Source: Cafeteria roenbergensis (taxonomy: Eukaryota > Sar > Bigyra > Bicosoecida > Cafeteriaceae). Taken from it: DNA of 64,000 nucleotides. Both the position numbers and the translations under genes were made by a program. Position 1 is the first letter of the stretch, and every line of letters starts with the position of its first letter. Of this stretch, positions 59,482 through 64,000 are shown one piece after another. The stretch covers positions 248,001 through 312,000 of the forward strand of contig VLTN01000004.1 in the NCBI GenBank assembly GCA_008330645.1, read 5' to 3'. A model generated the notes under the pieces. That model ran no database searches, was not told the origin of the DNA, and worked only from the letters and a program-made list of their open reading frames with translations.

Positions 59482-61239
59482 TCACGCAAACTTGACCCCC
59501 TCGGGAAAGGCAAACTCCAGGTTTCCGGCATCGCTCAGGCGGGCGATGCCCATGTCCGTCAGCGCCTTGAGCGCGGCGTCAGCGGCTGTGTTGTTGCCTG
59601 TCGTGGCGTTTGCGACCTCGCGCAGCGAGTCCCAACGCGTGCTTCCACCCATTTGCAGAAGCTTGCGGAAGACTTGCCCTGCCGCCACGTTGAGGGATCC
59701 CTCGGCGGGGAGAATGCTCTCAATGAGCCAGCCGAGCTGCTGGCCTGCGCGTGCCGACTGCTCGCGCGCAACGGGCAGCGCCGCCTCTGCGGCCTCGCGC
59801 TTGGAGCGGGCGGCGTCAAGCGTGGACTCCCACCTGCTGCGCACGGACGTCGCCCCGGACCGCTCGGGACTGCGCTGCATGGCTGCCCGAAGCAAGGCCG
59901 TCCGCGCCTTGAGCTGCGCGATTTCGGACGCCACGTCATCCGCAGTCTCCTCCGCCCTGGCTGGAGCCTGGTGGCCTCGGCCGGCCTCCCGCGACGATGC
60001 TGCGGAGGCGGACGACGGCGCTGCTGTCCCTGCCGCGGGAAGCGTCGGAGCGGCGGCCCTCGAGGCCTCTCTCGCGGCCTCGACCCTGGCCCTCATCGCC
60101 CGAAGCTCCTTCCGCAGCGACCGAACGGCAGACTCGGACGAGTCGGCCTGCTGGCGAACACGGCGGAGGGATCGAAGGGCCTGGCGCTGGCGAGCCGTGG
60201 CTGCCTTCTCGGCGTCGCGCACCGCGGCCGCGGCTGCAGCAGCCTCCTCGACGGCCGCAGCGCGCCTCGCCTCCAGCTCCGCAGCCTCGGACCGGGCTGC
60301 GTCGGCCCTGGCCGCCAGGCGCCGCATGGTGAGCTGGTGCTCTGCCTCAATGGGCCTCAGGGCTGCCGCCACCTCATCGGCCGCCAGGCCCGACTGCCGC
60401 ATGCGCTCGGCGGACAGCGCCTCCCGCTCCTCCCTCAGGCCCTCGATTCCCTCCTTTGCTGCGAGCAAGAGCACGAGCCAGACCGAGGCAAAGGGCACAC
60501 AGCCAGGGCGTGCGCGTTGGAGCGTGCGTTCTGACCGCGGGGGGCATTCCGGCGACGTGCGACGCGCCGCGCCCCCACCTGCGCGCTGCAGCACTCTCCC
60601 TCACCTGCCGCGAGCAGCTCCTCAAGCTCCGACAAGGCATCCCCCCTGCGGTCTTCCTGGATGCGCTTCAGCGCGCTCTCAGTCACGAGGTTCTTTTCCT
60701 GCGCGCGAGACGGTCGGGGGGGCGGGGGCCGGGCGAGCAGTTGGAGTGAGTTGCCGCACAGTCAAATGAGGCAACAGGCGCGAGGTATTGCCGCTGCTCG
60801 GGGACGGAAGGGGGGTTGGGGAAGGGAAGAGCCGCCCCCCGACCCCAACCCCCCCCTCGAGAGCAGCAACAGTGGGCACATGCCAAGTCTTTGGCGCGGC
60901 CTGGAGGGTGCCGGTGCCACGGAGAGGCGGTTCCTGGAGGAGCAGTGGCAGCCAACGGCCGCGGACTCACGGGAAACACTCCGAACGCACGTACCGCGCG
61001 GGGCAGCCCAGCCGATGCGTCGTCCAGCGCAGTCCTGGCCCGCGCAAACTGCGAGGCGCTCGGAGGAACGCGGGCGAGCGAGGGTGCTGGCCAGTGCGGT
61101 GCAAGGGACCCAGCTTGCCGCGAGCGTGGGCGCAAGAGCAGCATCTCACCGAGGCCACGGCTTCTTTCAAGGCCGCAGCCGCTGACCGCGCGCATGCAAC
61201 AGTCTCGGATGGCGGCGACGGCTCGCTCCGCTTCGGCAT
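59482..61239 (-). CDS. Coiled-coil protein with a possible C-terminal winged helix
   Basis: 386 residues in three exons: 61239-61150, 60698-60605 and 60458-59482. Introns of 451 and 146 bases are GTGAGA...GCAG and GTGAGG...GCAG, and keep frame. The spliced N-terminus is a continuous helix, AAALKEAVAS-EKNLVTESALKRIQEDRR-GDALSELEELLAA-AKEGIEGL. Unspliced, the second exon has no ATG and a stop upstream, so the upstream exon is needed. The middle is a long charged coiled coil (about residues 60-240). The C-terminal ~75 residues look globular: QVFRKLLQMGGSTRWDSLRE, then AALKALTDMGIARLSDAGNLEF, a helix-helix-helix-strand order like a winged helix. A kinetochore, centrosomal or transcription-complex subunit would fit this layout, but I do not recognise the family. 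Confidence 0.7.
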
Positions 61240-61481
61240 GGCGCCCTCTGCCTTGGGCGAGGGGGCGTGCGCTGCGTCAAGCCAGCGACTGCAGCCGCAG
61301 GTTTGCCGAACGGCGAGCTCTGCCTGCGGCGTCTCGCCAGGCCGCTCCGAGCCGTTCCTGAGTGCAAAGGGAGAGAGCTGTCTGGTCGAAAGCGGGCCAC
61401 ACACAACAAAGCGCAGACACACGCAACAGGCGGCGTGGGCCGCGCGGCCAACGCCGGCCCACGCCGCAGCTGCAGGCCCGG

Positions 61482-62531
61482 TCACCTGCGGGGCAGGTCG
61501 TCCCACTCCACGTGGAGCCACTGCGGATGGCCCGGGTCGGAGTCCTCAGCAGGCGGGCCGTAGGACGCCGCCGCAGCGACCTGTTGCGCGGACGGGGCCA
61601 GCTCTCGCAAGGAGGCCAGCACACGCGCCTCCTCCGCGCGCATGGCCGTCGCATCGGCGTCGTTCTCATGGTCGAACCCGCGGAGATGCACCATGCCGTG
61701 CACGATAATGGCGGTGGCAGCGTCTTCCGGCATGGGGCTGTCGAGCCCCGAGACTGCAAGCGAGCGAGGAACCGGCGTGGCGACCGACCACGCTTGCGGG
61801 CGGGCGGGAGCTCTTCGGGAACCCCTCCCCGCCGCGCCACGGCACGGCACGGCACGGCACGGCACGGCACGGCAGAGGGCAACGGCGAGGCGTCCCTCGG
61901 GCTAGCACGCCAGCGACCCTGGGGAGCGAGCGCTCGCGAGAGCGGCCCCTGAGACTCACCTCCGGCGTCCTTGGCCACCACGGCAGGGCAGAGGAACATG
62001 TCCCCCAGAGTTCCGGGCTCGCCATCCTCAGGCTGCGCAGGCAGTCGCACGGGCCAGGAAGGCGACGACGCCTGGCGGTCGACTCGGCACCTGTCGCGCT
62101 TCGGGCTCCGGCCCTCGAGCCGGCCGCTGGGGCTCACGCTGTCGCCGTCGGGGTCGTCGAACGAAAATGACAGAATGTCAGTGGCGCCACGCTTGCCCCT
62201 GTGCTGGGCGTTCAGCCGTCTGATGGCCGACTCCGACACTATCGCTAGGCCAGTATCCCTGCGCCGCACAGCGCCCGCGCGGGCTCCAAGGCAAAGGCCA
62301 CAGTGGAGAGCCGCTTGCCCCTGCAGGCTCGCACCACAACGCCCACATGCTCGGCACGCGGCAAGCGTGCACGCCGGCATGCCACGCTCACTGTCCCGCC
62401 ACGCCGAGCGCGCGCGCTGCGCCTGCAATGACCGCAGCAAGCGCCGCCAGTCCGCCGTCCTTGTGCGCTCCGGGCACCAGGGCCCCCGTGACGGCGCTGC
62501 CCAATCTGCGCACAGTGATCGAGCCCGACAT
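61482..62531 (-). CDS. ybeY: YbeY-type endoribonuclease (rRNA maturation factor)
   Basis: Zinc-dependent single-strand endoribonuclease, acting in bacteria and organelles on rRNA 3' ends and in ribosome quality control. 236 residues in three exons: 62531-62392, 62258-61960 and 61753-61482. Introns of 133 and 206 bases are GTGAGC...GCAG and GTGAGT...GCAG. The N-terminal exon encodes MSGSITVRRLGSAVTG. Family features follow: VSESAIRRLNAQHRGKRGATDILSF, then LGDMFLCP, then the zinc triad HGMVHLRGFDH (H165, H169, H175). About 45 extra residues (GDSVSPSGRLEGRSPK...) lie between LSFSF and LGDMF. A mitochondrial site is expected from the family; the N-terminus is Arg/Ala-rich but not a decisive targeting signal. 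It diverges from the PP2C gene over 156 bases. Confidence 0.92.
61836..61874. repeat. GGCAC pentanucleotide tandem repeat (about 7-8 copies) in a YbeY intron
   Basis: A perfect 5-bp microsatellite lies within the second YbeY intron. A five-base unit would shift frame in coding sequence, so its presence here agrees with the region being intronic. Confidence 0.93.
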
Positions 62532-62687
62532 CCCGAAGCCGCTCAAGGCGGGGCGAGTCCTGCGGGCGGCGGCAGGCGGCGGTGCGGACGCGCAGCAGCA
62601 GCAGCAGCAGCAGCGGCAGAGCTCTGCCAAGGGAAGCCGCCTGAGTTGGTCAAAAGGCAGTCGCTCGCAACGCACCGCTTGGCGCAA
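62532..62687. promoter_or_regulatory. Shared upstream region of YbeY (-) and PP2C (+)
   Basis: 156 bases between divergent ATGs, including a seven-unit CAG/CTG run (about 62592-62614) that falls in one or both 5' UTRs. No TATA box was seen. Confidence 0.5.
62592..62614. repeat. CAG trinucleotide repeat (7 copies)
   Basis: Perfect CAG run between the YbeY and PP2C starts. It could be read as poly-Gln or poly-Ala in overlapping frames, but under the gene models here it is non-coding. Confidence 0.9.
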
Positions 62688-64000
62688 ATGGCAGCCGCCG
62701 CCGCCTCCTCAGGAGCCCGCAGGGGCCGCGCTTCCAAAGGCGGACTCCGCGGCGCCCGTCGCCGTCTCAGTGTGGTGTCCGACAACAAGCTCGTTGAGGG
62801 CCTGCAGCCAATCGGCACCGTGGCGGACGAGTCCGTTCAGAGCAAGGAGATTGACCATGTCGTCCGCACGTACGCAGGGGTCTCCAAGAAGGGCTATGCC
62901 CCCTACAACCCGCGCAAGCGCAACCAGGACGCCATCATGATGGTCGAGGACGCCAAGACCATGACCTTGCTTTTCGGCGTGCTCGACGGGCACGGCGAGG
63001 CCGGCGATCTTGTCTCGCACTACATCACCGCGAGGCTCCCCGACCGGACCTTCGCCAACCCCAAGTGGGAGACGGACCCAGTGGCTGCCATCGCAGCGGA
63101 GACGGCGCGCTTGGAGAAGTCCGTCCTTTCAGGTGAGCCCGAAGGGCGGCGAATGCGTCAGGCCGTTGCGCTCTTCCCCGAAGCGCTAGAGCCCGCGCTG
63201 GCCGGCCGAGCCCCGGAACCAGCCCCCCCTGCGGCATCCCGCGCCCGCGCCGTGCCATCTGTCGATGCCCCGGGAGCGAGTCCGGCCTTTCCACCGGGAG
63301 CGCGGCCGGGGAATTTCGCCCAGGCCGGCCTGAGGCAGCGTCAGGTTTGGCGGGGAAGGTAGTGCAGGAGTTACTGGGCCGCGGGCGCAGCGCGCCTGCG
63401 CTCCCGGCGCCCCGGAGCGCCCCGTTGGCCCGCGAGGGCGAGGGCAGCGTCGCTCGCCGCGCCGGGGCCCAAGCCGATGAGAGGCCGTCGCGTGGGGCCG
63501 AGGCCCCGGCAGCGGCGCGGTCAGAGCCGGCCGTGATGTCGGGGTCCGACCAAAACGTGTGTCCCCCTGGCTGCTGCGGCCGCCCGCGCGCAAGCCGCCC
63601 GCTTTGGCGCCCTCCCCCCGCCGCGCCGCTCGCACCCTGCCCCTTCGCCTCGAGTGGCGCGCGTGTGGCCGCTACCGCACAGCGATGCCGCAGCGGCCGC
63701 GCGGAGCGGGGACGCCCCGGGCCTTGGCGCGTGCCGAGCGCTCGAACGTCAGGCGTGTCCGTCACCGGGTTGTCGCCGCGTCTTTCGTCCCTTTTGCCGC
63801 TGCCCCCCGTTTCTGCAGACGCGTCCATCGACACGGACTTCAGTGGCACCACGTCTGTGGTGTGCACGATCCGCGACCGCAAGATCGACGTGGCGAACAT
63901 CGGAGACAGCCGCATCATTGTCGGCCGCGCCGTGTCGGGCGGCAAGTTCGAGGCCGTGCCGCTGTCGGACGACCACAAGCCGGACCGCCCCGACGAGCAG
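62688..64000 (+). CDS. PP2C-family protein phosphatase (C-terminus missing)
   Basis: Mg/Mn-dependent Ser/Thr phosphatase. Exons 62688-63132 and 63819 to the window edge, with a 686-base GTGAGC...GCAG intron. The join gives [21 protein letters not shown], exactly the PP2C order. Conserved metal and catalytic motifs are [30 protein letters not shown] and [12 protein letters not shown]. Roughly the first 60% of the domain is present. The chain is 209 residues so far; the last metal-binding Asp motifs lie beyond the edge. A basic N-terminal extension precedes the domain ([20 protein letters not shown]). The first in-frame ATG of good context is at 62688 (CAAATGGCAGCC). The substrate cannot be inferred. 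Confidence 0.93.
63133..63818 (+). other. Long PP2C intron
   Basis: At 686 bases this is the longest intron in the window; the others are 101-451. It is very GC-rich with open frames on both strands but no recognisable protein. It ends in a strong pyrimidine tract (TCTTTCGTCCCTTTTGCCGC...TTTCTGCAG). Confidence 0.88.

Noticed and set aside
59100-59485. Longer Eco1 start in the upstream in-frame codons
   Set aside because: The region before 59257 overlaps the end of the preceding same-strand gene and lacks conserved residues.
61836-61874. GGCAC repeat considered as telomere-like or satellite DNA
   Set aside because: Only about eight copies, inside an intron; an ordinary microsatellite.
63025-63978. 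317-codon minus frame over the PP2C intron
   Set aside because: It overlaps both conserved PP2C exons and has no family features; random openness at about 70% GC is expected.
1-64000. Mobile elements, virus-like insertions, tRNA/rRNA genes, CRISPR arrays
   Set aside because: No reverse transcriptase, integrase, transposase, capsid-like or terminal-repeat signal was seen, nor tRNA A/B box pairs in the spacers. Composition is uniform, with no AT-rich island.

Overview
This is nuclear DNA from a compact, very GC-rich eukaryote, probably a unicellular protist. The proteins are eukaryotic throughout: condensin II, APC/C, GPI-anchor synthesis, cohesin acetylation, bromodomains and an inositol phosphate kinase. 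Coding frames have strongly G/C-biased third positions and abundant Ala/Gly/Pro/Ser filler. I find 22 genes in 64 kb, separated by about 110-670 bases. All 16 introns I could place begin GTGAG (one begins GTAAG) and end GCAG. A high-GC heterotrophic stramenopile of the Cafeteria type would fit, but that is a guess from composition and density; other GC-rich protists or algae are possible.

Layout, left to right. 1-1696 (-) partial helical/TPR-like protein running off the left edge. 2082-6056 (-) cytosolic valyl-tRNA synthetase in three exons. 6260-7291 (+) 5-formyltetrahydrofolate cyclo-ligase. 7498-8691 (-) adenosine deaminase. 8800-10509 (+) nucleoredoxin-like protein. 10802-11842 (+) RS/HG-rich protein with an SCI1-like domain. 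12165-12993 (-) PIG-H. 13663-16875 (-) APC/C subunit 4. 17171-17791 (+) degenerate ARF-like GTPase. 17933-19021 (-) unknown basic protein. 19252-25065 (-) 1937-residue membrane-anchored protein with repeated beta-sandwich (SKICH-like) segments and an FH2-like tail. 25335-27599 (+) inositol-pentakisphosphate 2-kinase. 27824-34539 (-) three-bromodomain protein. 34840-39126 (-) Kelch-MORN protein. 39500-44237 (-) low-complexity coiled-coil protein. 44651-49975 (+) R3H-DEAH RNA helicase. 50269-52777 (-) multi-EF-hand protein. 53228-57484 (-) condensin II subunit G2. 57803-59257 (-) Eco1-type cohesin acetyltransferase. 59482-61239 (-) coiled-coil protein. 61482-62531 (-) YbeY endoribonuclease. 62688-64000 (+) PP2C phosphatase, cut by the right edge.

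The genes are mostly unrelated housekeeping functions with no operon logic. Three act in mitotic chromosome management (APC4, CAP-G2, Eco1). Divergent pairs with short shared upstream regions (ValRS/MTHFS, ADA/nucleoredoxin, YbeY/PP2C) suggest bidirectional promoters. Introns concentrate at the 5' ends of genes, and most of the longest genes have none. I saw no tRNA or rRNA genes, transposons, virus-like elements or CRISPR arrays. The least conventional items are the SKICH-like/FH2-like giant protein, the triple-bromodomain protein, the Kelch-MORN protein, the ARF relative lacking GTPase motifs, and a recent 207-bp in-frame tandem duplication in the helicase.
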